Source: JANQPC01 sp039208375 (GTDB lineage Bacteria > Pseudomonadota > Alphaproteobacteria > Rhodobacterales > Rhodobacteraceae). Taken from it: a stretch of 20,402 nt of DNA. The position numbers were made by a program, and so were the translations under genes. Numbering within the stretch: position 1 is the stretch's first letter; each line of letters begins with the position of its first letter. A model generated the notes under the pieces. It searched no databases. It worked only from the letters and a program-made list of their open reading frames with translations, and was not told the origin of the DNA. The stretch is from assembly GCA_039208375.1 (NCBI GenBank), contig JBCCRC010000055.1, positions 1 through 20,402 of the forward strand, written 5' to 3'. Positions 1 to 6,547 of the stretch are shown here, piece by piece.

Positions 1-355
1 CGGGAAGCTTTCGCAGAAGGGCCAGGATCGCCGCGGCGGTATGGTCGGCCACTTCTTCCACGCAGTAGTCGGGCACGTAGCCCAGCTTCAGCCCCGCAGC
101 AGCGGCGGCGTTCAGATCGATGTTGTCATAGCCCACTCCGTAGCGGACCACCGTGGCGCCGGGGCGAACGGCGGCTGCAGCGCGCGGCCCAAACGGGGCA
201 AACTGCACCGCCACCACATCGGCGCCCGCCACCACCTCGGCCACCTCGCTATCAGATGTGCACTGGTGGGCGGAGAAGGCCGCGCCGCCTGCTGCCGCCG
301 CAGCCGCCTCGGCCTCAACCGCGGGAAAGGTGTAATCGGTGACGACAACCTTCAT
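1..355 (-). CDS. D-2-hydroxyacid dehydrogenase, N-terminal part (runs off the window)
   Basis: The visible 118 residues are the N-terminal substrate-binding half of an NAD-dependent D-isomer-specific 2-hydroxyacid dehydrogenase of the phosphoglycerate dehydrogenase/CtBP type. The start MKVVVTDYTF is followed by the family segment VRYGVGYDNIDL and then VPDYCVEEVADHT, which precedes the nucleotide-binding domain in these enzymes. The Rossmann GxGxxG, catalytic Arg, Glu and His lie beyond the edge and cannot be checked. The ATG overlaps the TGA of the upstream acetoacetate-decarboxylase-like gene as ATGA, so the two are translationally coupled. It would interconvert a 2-keto acid and a D-2-hydroxy acid in the cytoplasm. 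The substrate cannot be told from this part. Confidence 0.85.
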   Translation of the reverse strand, partial: MKVVVTDYTFPAVEAEAAAAAAGGAAFSAHQCTSDSEVAEVVAGADVVAVQFAPFGPRAAAAVRPGATVVRYGVGYDNIDLNAAAAAGLKLGYVPDYCVEEVADHTAAAILALLRKLP

Positions 356-1131
356 TGCGGCCCCTCCAGATAATCATGGATGATCTCGCCAGGAACGAGC
401 GTGAAATCGGCGCGCCAGTAGAAGGCCGCGAGCGGCTCGATCACCGGCAGACGGCTGACGGGCCACTGCGCGTTGGGGCGCAGTTCTACCGTTCCGGGCG
501 CCACCCAAGCCTCATGAACTGTTACCTCGGCAAGCTTGCGGCTGGTGATCTGGCGGATCGCGGGCCGGCCATCGATGTGATCCACCGCCTTGAGGTTCAG
601 GTTCGTTGCGAAATCGAAATGCGGGGCGATGGCATCGGCGGCGCAGGCGCGCTGCTTGTACGGCGTGGTGCCGGTGATCACGGCGATGCCGTTCCGCGCC
701 ACCTCGCCCACGATCAGATCCCCGCGCCGCTCGATCCGGGGGGTGCCGAGCTTCTTGGGCTGGCCATGCACCTCGCGCCCATGGGCCACGCCCACATCGG
801 AGGACAGCACGAGATAGGGAGAATACGCCCCCTCATGGCCCCCGAGCCGCGCGCCCACCATCACGTTGCATTCCGCATAGGGCCCCAGCCAATCGGTATC
901 ATGCATCTGATAGATATGCGCGCAGGCGATATCGCCCGTGGGCTCCAGCGGCGGCGGCAGCAGGAAGGCAATCGCTTCGGGATCCGTGCGCCAATAGAGC
1001 GTGAGGATCTCAGCATTGCGGAAGGCGAAGGGAAAGGGCGGGATCATCGGCGCATCCCAGGGGGTGGAAAAACCGCCCGCGCGGATCTCCGCCTCCGTTG
1101 GCCGTGTCACACCGTGGCGTGTGCGGCGCAT
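352..1131 (-). CDS. acetoacetate decarboxylase family protein
   Basis: This 259-residue protein matches the acetoacetate decarboxylase (ADC) family in length and in its active-site segment GREVHGQPKKLG at residues 118-129. K126 and K127 correspond to the Schiff-base lysine and the neighbouring lysine that lowers its pKa in characterised ADCs. Family members include true decarboxylases and ADC-like enzymes with other keto-acid activities (aldolase or dehydratase), so the reaction is not fixed. The start is supported by a strong AGGGGAGGA ribosome site at 1139-1147, 7 nt before the ATG. An out-of-frame ATG sits just upstream at 1138. It is the first gene of the leftward arm of a divergent locus, and its stop overlaps the start of the hydroxyacid dehydrogenase. 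The operator at 1196-1212 lies 64 bp upstream. Confidence 0.9.
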   Translation of the reverse strand: MRRTRHGVTRPTEAEIRAGGFSTPWDAPMIPPFPFAFRNAEILTLYWRTDPEAIAFLLPPPLEPTGDIACAHIYQMHDTDWLGPYAECNVMVGARLGGHEGAYSPYLVLSSDVGVAHGREVHGQPKKLGTPRIERRGDLIVGEVARNGIAVITGTTPYKQRACAADAIAPHFDFATNLNLKAVDHIDGRPAIRQITSRKLAEVTVHEAWVAPGTVELRPNAQWPVSRLPVIEPLAAFYWRADFTLVPGEIIHDYLEGPQ

Positions 1132-1164
1132 GCGCCATCCTCCCCTGCGGCCCGGGCTTTGGCT

Positions 1165-1193
1165 TTGACAGCGCGCCCAAGTCTCATTACCAA
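1165..1193 (+). promoter_or_regulatory. candidate sigma-70 promoter for the SDR/enolase operon
   Basis: A consensus -35 hexamer TTGACA lies at 1165-1170. A weak -10-like TACCAA follows after 17 bp at 1188-1193. The start of transcription would fall in or beside the palindrome at 1196-1212, which would let a bound repressor block initiation. The -10 match is poor, so this is tentative. Confidence 0.3.
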
Positions 1194-1195
1194 TT

Positions 1196-1212
1196 AATTG
1201 GTCAGACCAATT
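1196..1212. promoter_or_regulatory. GntR/FadR-type operator palindrome
   Basis: The sequence AATTGGTCAGACCAATT is a perfect 17-bp palindrome around a central A at 1204. Its TGGTC-N-GACCA core is the form bound by many FadR/FCD-subfamily GntR regulators (TGGTnnnACCA type). It is the only copy I saw in the window. It sits between the divergent starts at 1131 and 1243, directly downstream of a TTGACA hexamer. It is therefore well placed to control both arms, most simply as a repressor site released by a pathway acid. The regulator gene itself is not in view. The GntR/UTRA fragment at the right edge is of a different subfamily and far away. Confidence 0.65.
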
Positions 1213-1242
1213 TTGACGATGCGCGGAAGGATTTCAAGAAAA

Positions 1243-1992
1243 ATGTTCGATCTCGCCCCGATCCCCGTGCCCGATCTGACCGGAAAGACGATCCTCGTAA
1301 CCGGCGCGGGGCGGGGCATCGGGGCCGCGCTCGTGCGCCTTCTGGTGGGCCGCGGCGCGCGCGTCTTCGCCGGCTGCTACGGCCCGCCCGAGCCCGGGTG
1401 CGCGGCGCATCTCGAAGGCGCAACGGTGCTGGATCTCGATGTGACGTGCGACAGTTCGGTGGCCGCGGCGGACGCAGAGATTGGCACCCTCGACGCTCTG
1501 GTGAACAATGCAGGCTCAATCAGCCCTATCGGCCATATCGACAAGTTGAAAACCGATGCGCTGCGCCAGGCCTATGAGGTGAACGCCCTCGGGCTGCACC
1601 GGATGACCTGCGCTATGCTACCGCTTCTGCGCGCCTCGCAGGGCGTGGTCGTAAATGCCGGCACAGGCGCGGCTACCACGGCGATGGAGGGCTGGGCGGC
1701 CTATTGCAACTCCAAAGCCGCCGCCCGCATGATGACGATGATGTTCGCCAAGGATCTTGAAGGCGGGCCGGTGCAGTTTTTCTTCATCGGAATCCCGCCC
1801 ACCGATACCGATATGCAGCATGAGATCCGCACCGCTGGCCTAAACCCGATCAGCCAGATCTCGCAGGCCGATCTTGTGCATCCCGATGTGCCCGCAAGCG
1901 TAATGGCATGGCTCTGCGGGCCCGCAGCGCGGCGGATGGATGACGTGATCCTCGATGTGCGCGATGATCGCTTCCGGGCGATGATGGCCTGA
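1243..1992 (+). CDS. short-chain dehydrogenase/reductase (SDR) family oxidoreductase
   Basis: This 249-residue classical SDR has the nucleotide-binding TGAGRGIG near residues 20-27, NNAG at 88-91, and the catalytic YCNSK with Y154 and K158. The usual catalytic Ser, 13 residues before the Tyr, appears to be replaced by T141 (NAGTGAA), a conservative but notable change. The segment MEGWAAYCNSKAA resembles the sepiapterin/benzil-reductase-like group. The ATG at 1243 is preferred because the protein then begins just before the fold. An earlier in-frame ATG (1219) and TTG (1198) would place the start in or just after the operator. GGAAGG at 1225-1230 is a loosely spaced ribosome site. The stop is 26 nt before the enolase-superfamily gene, so the two form an operon. 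The substrate is probably a hydroxy acid or keto compound of the same pathway. Confidence 0.88.
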   Translation: MFDLAPIPVPDLTGKTILVTGAGRGIGAALVRLLVGRGARVFAGCYGPPEPGCAAHLEGATVLDLDVTCDSSVAAADAEIGTLDALVNNAGSISPIGHIDKLKTDALRQAYEVNALGLHRMTCAMLPLLRASQGVVVNAGTGAATTAMEGWAAYCNSKAAARMMTMMFAKDLEGGPVQFFFIGIPPTDTDMQHEIRTAGLNPISQISQADLVHPDVPASVMAWLCGPAARRMDDVILDVRDDRFRAMMA

Positions 1993-2018
1993 GACGGCGA
2001 CGCAAGGGGGGACACACC

Positions 2019-3143
2019 ATGCTTATACGATCTGTCGAGGCAATCCCCGTTTCGTACCAGGAGCCCACTGATCACAACCGCTTCCGCTCCGTGTGTTTGG
2101 TGAAAATCACCGATGCCGATGGCCGCGTTGGTTGGGGTGAGGCCTGCACGTATTTTCCCGAAGCCTCACGCGCCGCCGCCCATATCGTCGAGGGGTTTGC
2201 GCCGCTCGTGATCGGGCAATCACCATATCACATCGAGGCTATCTGGCACACGCTGAAGGCCCATAGCTGGTGGTACGGCACCGGCACGGGGATTGCATCC
2301 TTCGCAATCTCGGGCATCGACATCGCGCTCTGGGATCTCAAGGGAAAGCAGTTGAACGCCAGCGTGCTGGAGCTTCTGGGCGGGCCGGTGCGCGCGCACC
2401 TCCCGGCAATTGCTAGCCTCCACGGCACGAAAGCGAGTATCGCCGAGATGGCAGAGGACATTGCGGGGCATACGTCCACGGGTCTGCACGGCGCAAAGGT
2501 GGGGTTCGGTAAGGCGGGCGATGCCAATCTTGGGTTCGAAGAAGCGCGTGACCTGGACTTCGTCGATCAGGTGATGGCGGCCATGGGCCCCGGCAAAGAG
2601 CTGATGATCGATCTCGGAGTGAAGAACCATTGGGATGTCGCCACTGCCCTGCGCCGCGCCCGCGCCTTTGAAGAGCGGGGGGTGGCCTGGCTCGAAGAAC
2701 CGCTGGGGCACGATGATCCCGAGGGCTATGCCGCGCTCAGGGCTGGCAGCGGCATCCGCATCGCCTACGGTGAGCGCGAATGGAATGCACGCGGGGTGGA
2801 ACGGATTGTTTCCACGGGAACCGTTGATGTAGTGGGTCTTGATCCTGGGCGCGTAGAGGGGATCACGGGGTTCCGCAAGGCGGCGGAAATCTGTGCGCTT
2901 CATCGCCGCCAGGCAAATGCCCACAACTTTTCAACGGCCATCGTCGGGGCAGCGAGCCAGGCGCTGAGTTTTGCCTGCACAGCCTGCCACGTGCTAGAGC
3001 TTCAGCCCGTCTACGGCCCCGCCCAGCGCGATTTGGTGGATAAACCGATCTGGCATAAAGAAGGCTTCGTTACACTGCCGGAGGGCCCAGGCCTGGGCAT
3101 CGAGATAAACGAGGCGCTCGTCGATTCGGCGCGCTTGACCTGA
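2019..3143 (+). CDS. mandelate racemase/muconate lactonizing enzyme family protein (enolase superfamily)
   Basis: This 374-residue protein has the full enolase-superfamily layout: an N-terminal capping domain, then a barrel carrying the metal ligands D198 (MIDLG), E226 (WLEEPL) and E252 (AYGERE). A D275-H302 dyad (GLDPGR and NAHNF) is typical of the mandelate racemase subgroup, where the His is one general base. K160 in GAKVGFG matches the second lysine of the usual KxK motif. The first lysine appears replaced by G158, so the motif is atypical. Likely activity is racemisation of, or water elimination from, a 2-hydroxy or sugar acid. A purine-rich AAGGGGGGA at 2004-2012 before the ATG supports the start. 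It is the second gene of the rightward arm, after the SDR. Confidence 0.9.
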   Translation: MLIRSVEAIPVSYQEPTDHNRFRSVCLVKITDADGRVGWGEACTYFPEASRAAAHIVEGFAPLVIGQSPYHIEAIWHTLKAHSWWYGTGTGIASFAISGIDIALWDLKGKQLNASVLELLGGPVRAHLPAIASLHGTKASIAEMAEDIAGHTSTGLHGAKVGFGKAGDANLGFEEARDLDFVDQVMAAMGPGKELMIDLGVKNHWDVATALRRARAFEERGVAWLEEPLGHDDPEGYAALRAGSGIRIAYGEREWNARGVERIVSTGTVDVVGLDPGRVEGITGFRKAAEICALHRRQANAHNFSTAIVGAASQALSFACTACHVLELQPVYGPAQRDLVDKPIWHKEGFVTLPEGPGLGIEINEALVDSARLT

Positions 3144-3189
3144 CAACAAATCGCACTGCGCTGAGGGGCCGATTGCGCAGCAAGACGCG

Positions 3190-3627
3190 TCAAGCGGCTT
3201 CGAAGTTCTCCGCGAGGGACGCTACAAGAAAAGCGATGTTCCGCCGGGCCCATGGTGGCACGCGGGAGCGCAGGAGGAATGCGAAGCTGTCGTGATCGCC
3301 GCTCAGAGCACATGTGATCAAACGAACAACCCAAGCCTCATCAAACGACACCTCTGCCACGCCCGGTCGTAGCATTTTTGGTTTTTTACCAATTGCTTGC
3401 GGCAAACACTTCATAAATGCGTCGGCATGGGCAGTGCGCGCCACCTCACGATCGATCGATAATAGCGCGCAGGCTTCAAAAAGATCTGCGCGGGCGGCTG
3501 CGCGACAGTCGAGCGCGACTAGACGAAGCTGGTTGAGAATGGCGCGCGCCGCATCGTCAAGCTCCGCAGATTGCGGTGGCTCCCGAGATGGGGTGCTGGA
3601 GGTTTTTAAGGCGGTCAGCGCTGCCAT
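3190..3627 (-). CDS. hypothetical protein, 145 aa
   Basis: I do not recognise this protein. It is soluble-looking, probably largely helical, and without a signal peptide or membrane segment. It starts with a Ser/Thr/Pro-rich stretch. The C-terminal third carries an FDEAWVVRLI segment and LLRSRVPPWARRNIAFLV, the most conserved-looking part. The start is supported by TAGGAACC just upstream on the minus strand. It converges with the enolase-superfamily gene (46 nt between stops) and diverges from the NAD(P)-binding gene at 3906. The surrounding 3144-3905 stretch is more AT-rich than the rest, so it may be an insertion between two older gene blocks. Confidence 0.7.
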   Translation of the reverse strand: MAALTALKTSSTPSREPPQSAELDDAARAILNQLRLVALDCRAAARADLFEACALLSIDREVARTAHADAFMKCLPQAIGKKPKMLRPGVAEVSFDEAWVVRLITCALSGDHDSFAFLLRSRVPPWARRNIAFLVASLAENFEAA

Positions 3628-3645
3628 AGTTGGTTCCTAGTACCG

Positions 3646-3659
3646 TGGCCCCCGGGCCA
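3646..3659. repeat. short inverted repeat in an AT-rich divergent intergenic region
   Basis: TGGCCC and GGGCCA flank a 2-bp centre about 20 bp upstream of the minus-strand gene starting at 3627. The rest of the 278-bp gap (3628-3905) is AT-rich around 3660-3720, with -10-like words (TATAAC on the minus strand, TATATC on the plus strand). It must hold the promoters for both divergent genes. I could not assign a well-spaced -35/-10 pair. The repeat could be an operator or chance. Confidence 0.25.
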
Positions 3660-3905
3660 AACGGAGCGTTATTCCTGACAATAGTTATAGGGTATATCTC
3701 AAAATGCAATAAACATCGGTGTCACATGCTGGGGTCGTTGCGTATGGGCACGGCTATTCTGCCTGCTAACCTACCCGCCCCTGTTCAGCCCCATAGCGCG
3801 CCCTAATGTCAGTCGCATGTCGTGCGATTCCACAATTGTCGAACCTTCTTACACCCCACGCGAGGCGCGCTATTGCGGTCTTTCGCACACGCTTGAAGCG
3901 GCTAG

Positions 3906-4547
3906 ATGACCGAACCGATCCTGATCATGGGCGCCACATCTGGCATCGGGCGCGAGGCCGTTGGGGCCGCAGACCGCCGAGCACTTCCCGTAAGAGCTTT
4001 TGCGCGCGGCGCAGATCGGCTGTCCGAGACAGACACGCTTGAACCGTTTCCCGGAGATGCGCTGTCCCACGACGACGTCTCGCGCGCGCTCCAAGGTGCC
4101 CGCGCCGTGATCTACGCTCTCGGCATCAAAGAACGGCTCGCGATGCTTTGGGAGGAAGAGACACTTTTTTCCGAGACAACGAAGGTCCTTCTGAGCGCGA
4201 TGTCGGAGCAGAAAGTCACCCGCCTTGTCGCCGTAACGGGGTTCGGTGCAGGCCGCTCGCGCAATGCAATGAGCGCCTTAGAGCGTTTGGGCCACGGTGC
4301 CGTACTCGGGCGCCCCTATGCCGACAAATCTCGGCAGGAAGAGCTCATCCTTTCGAGTGACCTCGATTATACGATCGCGCGCCCAGTAATCCTAACGAAT
4401 GGGCGTAAGACGGATAAAATGAAGGTTCTGCGCGACCCCGATACTTGGCGCAACGGCCTTGTCTCACGCGCTGAAGTGGCGGAATACTTGGTTGATGCGG
4501 TGGAACGTGGGCTCGACATCCGCGCCGATGTCGTCCTAGCGCGTTAG
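3906..4547 (+). CDS. NAD(P)-binding protein, atypical SDR (NAD(P)H-binding family)
   Basis: This 213-residue protein starts with the dinucleotide-binding loop GATSGIG at residues 9-15 and has the size and plan of single-domain atypical SDRs related to flavin/biliverdin reductase-like proteins. Supporting segments are RAVIYALG (end of the fourth strand), VTRLVAVTGFGAG, and DYTIARPVILTNG, which matches the DYTIlRP segment of this family. There is no classical YxxxK catalytic pair. It may act as a reductase or a redox sensor, and the substrate is unknown. The ribosome site is weak (TTGAAGCGG). The gene ends 2 nt from the end of the convergent folB-like gene. Confidence 0.85.
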   Translation: MTEPILIMGATSGIGREAVGAADRRALPVRAFARGADRLSETDTLEPFPGDALSHDDVSRALQGARAVIYALGIKERLAMLWEEETLFSETTKVLLSAMSEQKVTRLVAVTGFGAGRSRNAMSALERLGHGAVLGRPYADKSRQEELILSSDLDYTIARPVILTNGRKTDKMKVLRDPDTWRNGLVSRAEVAEYLVDAVERGLDIRADVVLAR

Positions 4548-4549
4548 GT

Positions 4550-4957
4550 TTATCGCAGTGCTGCCAGTTCGTCCGCCGCCAGGACAAGTCGCACCCCAAG
4601 GGCACCACCGGCCGGCAGAACGGGCGCTTTTCGTAGGGTGATCTCTGCACTCGCAATCTCGCCATACGCCGCGCAGGCCTGAGCAATCCGCGACAGCAGC
4701 CGTTCTTGAGTATGATAGTGCCCATCTCGGGCAAGCCGATCAATCTCGGCAATCAGCGGATCGTAATCGAACACCAGATCCATTCCATCACGCGGGATCA
4801 GAACAAGGCGTGGATCAATCCCAAGCGTGAGATCCAGAAGGTGAATATCGGGCACCACATCATCGGGGCCGTAGGTGCCGATGTCGGTGGCAAGCGGTAG
4901 ATCCCTAAGCTCAATTGTTCCAACGGTTTTTCCGGCTTGGCCGCGCGCGTCATTCAT
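4550..4957 (-). CDS. folB: dihydroneopterin aldolase (FolB) family protein
   Basis: This 135-residue protein resembles FolB, which converts dihydroneopterin to 6-hydroxymethyl-dihydropterin plus glycolaldehyde in folate synthesis. The family segments appear in order: IELRDLPLATDIGTYG (residues 15-30), FDYDPLIAEI with Y65, HTQERLLSRIA with E85, and ITLRKAPVLP with K110, which matches the conserved catalytic lysine. The acidic residue after the IGxY motif is Asp rather than the usual Glu, so pterin binding may differ. Its ATG overlaps the stop of the small basic protein upstream, suggesting cotranscription. No other folate gene is nearby. A FolB-like paralogue with another pteridine substrate is possible. 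Confidence 0.8.
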   Translation of the reverse strand: MNDARGQAGKTVGTIELRDLPLATDIGTYGPDDVVPDIHLLDLTLGIDPRLVLIPRDGMDLVFDYDPLIAEIDRLARDGHYHTQERLLSRIAQACAAYGEIASAEITLRKAPVLPAGGALGVRLVLAADELAALR

Positions 4958-5138
4958 CGCTCACCTCAGCACCTGTGCGGGGAAGCCGCGATAGCAAAAG
5001 CTTCTTGTAGCGCCGCTGCCGACGGCGCGCTTTCGCGCCCGACGCCCGCCAGCTTGCGCGCTTGTCCTGCACAAGCTCTTCCAGATCTTCAGCGTCAACG
5101 ACCTTTTCGGCGTCACGGGGTGAGGTGCGTTTCGGCAT
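4950..5138 (-). CDS. small basic hypothetical protein, about 62 aa
   Basis: This is a short reading frame beginning MPKRTSPRDAEKV, with an acidic middle (DAEDLEELVQDK) and a strongly basic end (GAKARRRQRRYKKLLLSRL). Its stop overlaps the folB-like start by 8 nt, which favours a real, coupled gene. An in-frame ATG 13 codons upstream (start 5177) would give 75 residues. Neither start has a convincing ribosome site, and I prefer the shorter form because MPKRT looks like a natural N-terminus. The function is unknown. The charge pattern would allow nucleic-acid or ribosome binding, but that is only a guess. Confidence 0.55.
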   Translation of the reverse strand: MPKRTSPRDAEKVVDAEDLEELVQDKRASWRASGAKARRRQRRYKKLLLSRLPRTGAEVSDE

Positions 5139-5273
5139 GATCAGCGTATCTCGGTTCAGGGCCAGTGCGGGGGACATGGGCCAGATTTGCGCGCCGCACA
5201 GGGCTGGATACGCGGCTAGGCGAAAATCCGGGGGGCGCTATGTACTCCTCTACTGGATTGTTGGGGCCGAAGC

Positions 5274-5621
5274 GTGGAAAACTCCGTTAATCGCCAAAAC
5301 CTATGCCCAGATCGTGCGGATCTCGTCGCGCGCTATCGGTATCTTACTGGAACGGTACTGCCGCGCATGGCGCGGACTGGCACGGTGACGTGGCCGGTTC
5401 GTAACGATCATTGTTTCCAGCGCATCGTTCTGGATGCTGTGTGTGGGGGTAGCTGGTACGCCTATCTCAAGCGGCCCGCCTACGCCCATCTTTCTGTGGC
5501 GCAAGCCGCAGAAGCCGTGAACCTGTGCGAACGCATCATTTCCGGTGAGGCCGATCTTTGGGCATTAAATCGGCAGTCGCTGCAGTGGCGTGGCAAGTTG
5601 AGCGCGCAAGCAGCGCGGTAA
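5274..5621 (+). CDS. conserved-looking hypothetical protein, 115 aa
   Basis: This is a compact soluble protein read from a GTG. It has family-like blocks: RYRYLTGTVLPRMA, WPVRNDHCFQRIVLDAVCGG, and a C-terminal ERIISGEADLWALNRQSL. The pattern looks like a conserved alphaproteobacterial small protein, but I cannot name a domain with certainty. It contains three Cys and one His (C80 near the end of a helix; the HC pair at residues 46-47), with no clear metal motif. It is divergent from the small basic protein, with a 135-bp gap to that protein's 5138 start. It is followed after 98 nt by the membrane methyltransferase-like gene. Confidence 0.75.
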   Translation: MENSVNRQNLCPDRADLVARYRYLTGTVLPRMARTGTVTWPVRNDHCFQRIVLDAVCGGSWYAYLKRPAYAHLSVAQAAEAVNLCERIISGEADLWALNRQSLQWRGKLSAQAAR

Positions 5622-5719
5622 TGCGTCGACAACTCTCGCTTCCGCCAATTTCGGCCCTAGGTGCGTGGGTCTCGAGTTTGACACGACCCAACGAGACTGA
5701 AAGGGAATGGCGCCAAAAA

Positions 5720-6547
5720 ATGCCCTCCGAAACCCACCTTCAACGGATCTTGGCACTCGTGCTCGGAGCGCTGGCCCCGCCTGCCGGGCCGGGGCGGATC
5801 GCCCTGGCATTGGCGTTTGGCGCAGTGGTGCACCTGGTGTTCGGCGCCGCAGTGATCGCTATGATCGCTGCGATGTGGTTTGGGATGAGCGAAAGCCTCG
5901 GCACCGTTCCCTGGCCCTGGGCCGCCGTGGCGAATGCCGCGCTCGTCTTGCAGTTTCCCTTGGTGCATTCGCTATTGCTCACCGGGCCCGGCGGCCGGTT
6001 TCTGGCCCGCCTCGTGCCCGGCGCCCATGGGGCAACGCTTAGCACGACCACCTACGCCATCATTGCGTCGCTACAACTCTTGGCTCTCTTTGCACTTTGG
6101 ACGCCAAGCGGCATCGTGTGGTGGCGCGCCGAGGGCGCGACGCTCTACGCCGTTGGGACGGCCTATGCGGCGGCCTGGGGGCTGCTGATCAAGGCAAGCT
6201 GGGATGCAGGGGCTGAGGTGCAATCGGGCGCGCTCGGGTGGATGTCTCTCATGCGAAAGGCCAAACCACGTTTTCCGCCGATGCCCACAACCGGGCTGTT
6301 TCGAGTGATCCGCCAGCCGATCTATGTGGCCTTTGCCCTCACACTCTGGGCCGTTCCGGTCTGGACGCCGGATCAATTGGCCCTCGCAAGCACCCTGACA
6401 GCGTATTGCCTCGCCGCGCCGAAGCTGAAGGAACGCCGGTTTGAGGCCCGCTACGGCGCCGCATTCCGTGCCTATCGCAACGCCGTGCCCTATGCCGTTC
6501 CAGCCCGTTTGACGAGGAGCCGTGATGACAACGCTCGAACGCAATAA
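5720..6547 (+). CDS. integral membrane methyltransferase-like protein (isoprenylcysteine methyltransferase/MddA/NnrU-like)
   Basis: Read from the ATG at 5720, this is a 275-residue protein with about five or six membrane segments (roughly residues 27-55, 67-90, 110-130, 138-158, 200-232). The C-terminal pair of motifs, GLFRVIRQPIY (192-202) and KERRFEARYGAAFRAYRNAVP (237-257), matches the SAM-binding end of isoprenylcysteine methyltransferase-like enzymes, including methanethiol S-methyltransferase MddA. The usual RHP is RQP here, losing a normally conserved His. The frame is open back to 5558, but those residues overlap the previous gene and look non-coding. AAGGGA at 5699-5704 is somewhat far from the chosen start. 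The next methyltransferase gene starts 23 nt before this one ends, so they form an operon. Confidence 0.8.
   Translation: MPSETHLQRILALVLGALAPPAGPGRIALALAFGAVVHLVFGAAVIAMIAAMWFGMSESLGTVPWPWAAVANAALVLQFPLVHSLLLTGPGGRFLARLVPGAHGATLSTTTYAIIASLQLLALFALWTPSGIVWWRAEGATLYAVGTAYAAAWGLLIKASWDAGAEVQSGALGWMSLMRKAKPRFPPMPTTGLFRVIRQPIYVAFALTLWAVPVWTPDQLALASTLTAYCLAAPKLKERRFEARYGAAFRAYRNAVPYAVPARLTRSRDDNARTQ

Noticed and set aside
355..1197. 280-codon plus-strand open frame opposite the acetoacetate decarboxylase-like gene
   Set aside because: It is fully antisense to a gene with a recognisable active site, shows no domain, and runs into the operator.
3156..3180. CTGCGC/GCGCAG stem between convergent genes as an intrinsic terminator
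   Set aside because: The stem is only 6 bp with a 13-nt loop, and no T-tract follows on either strand.
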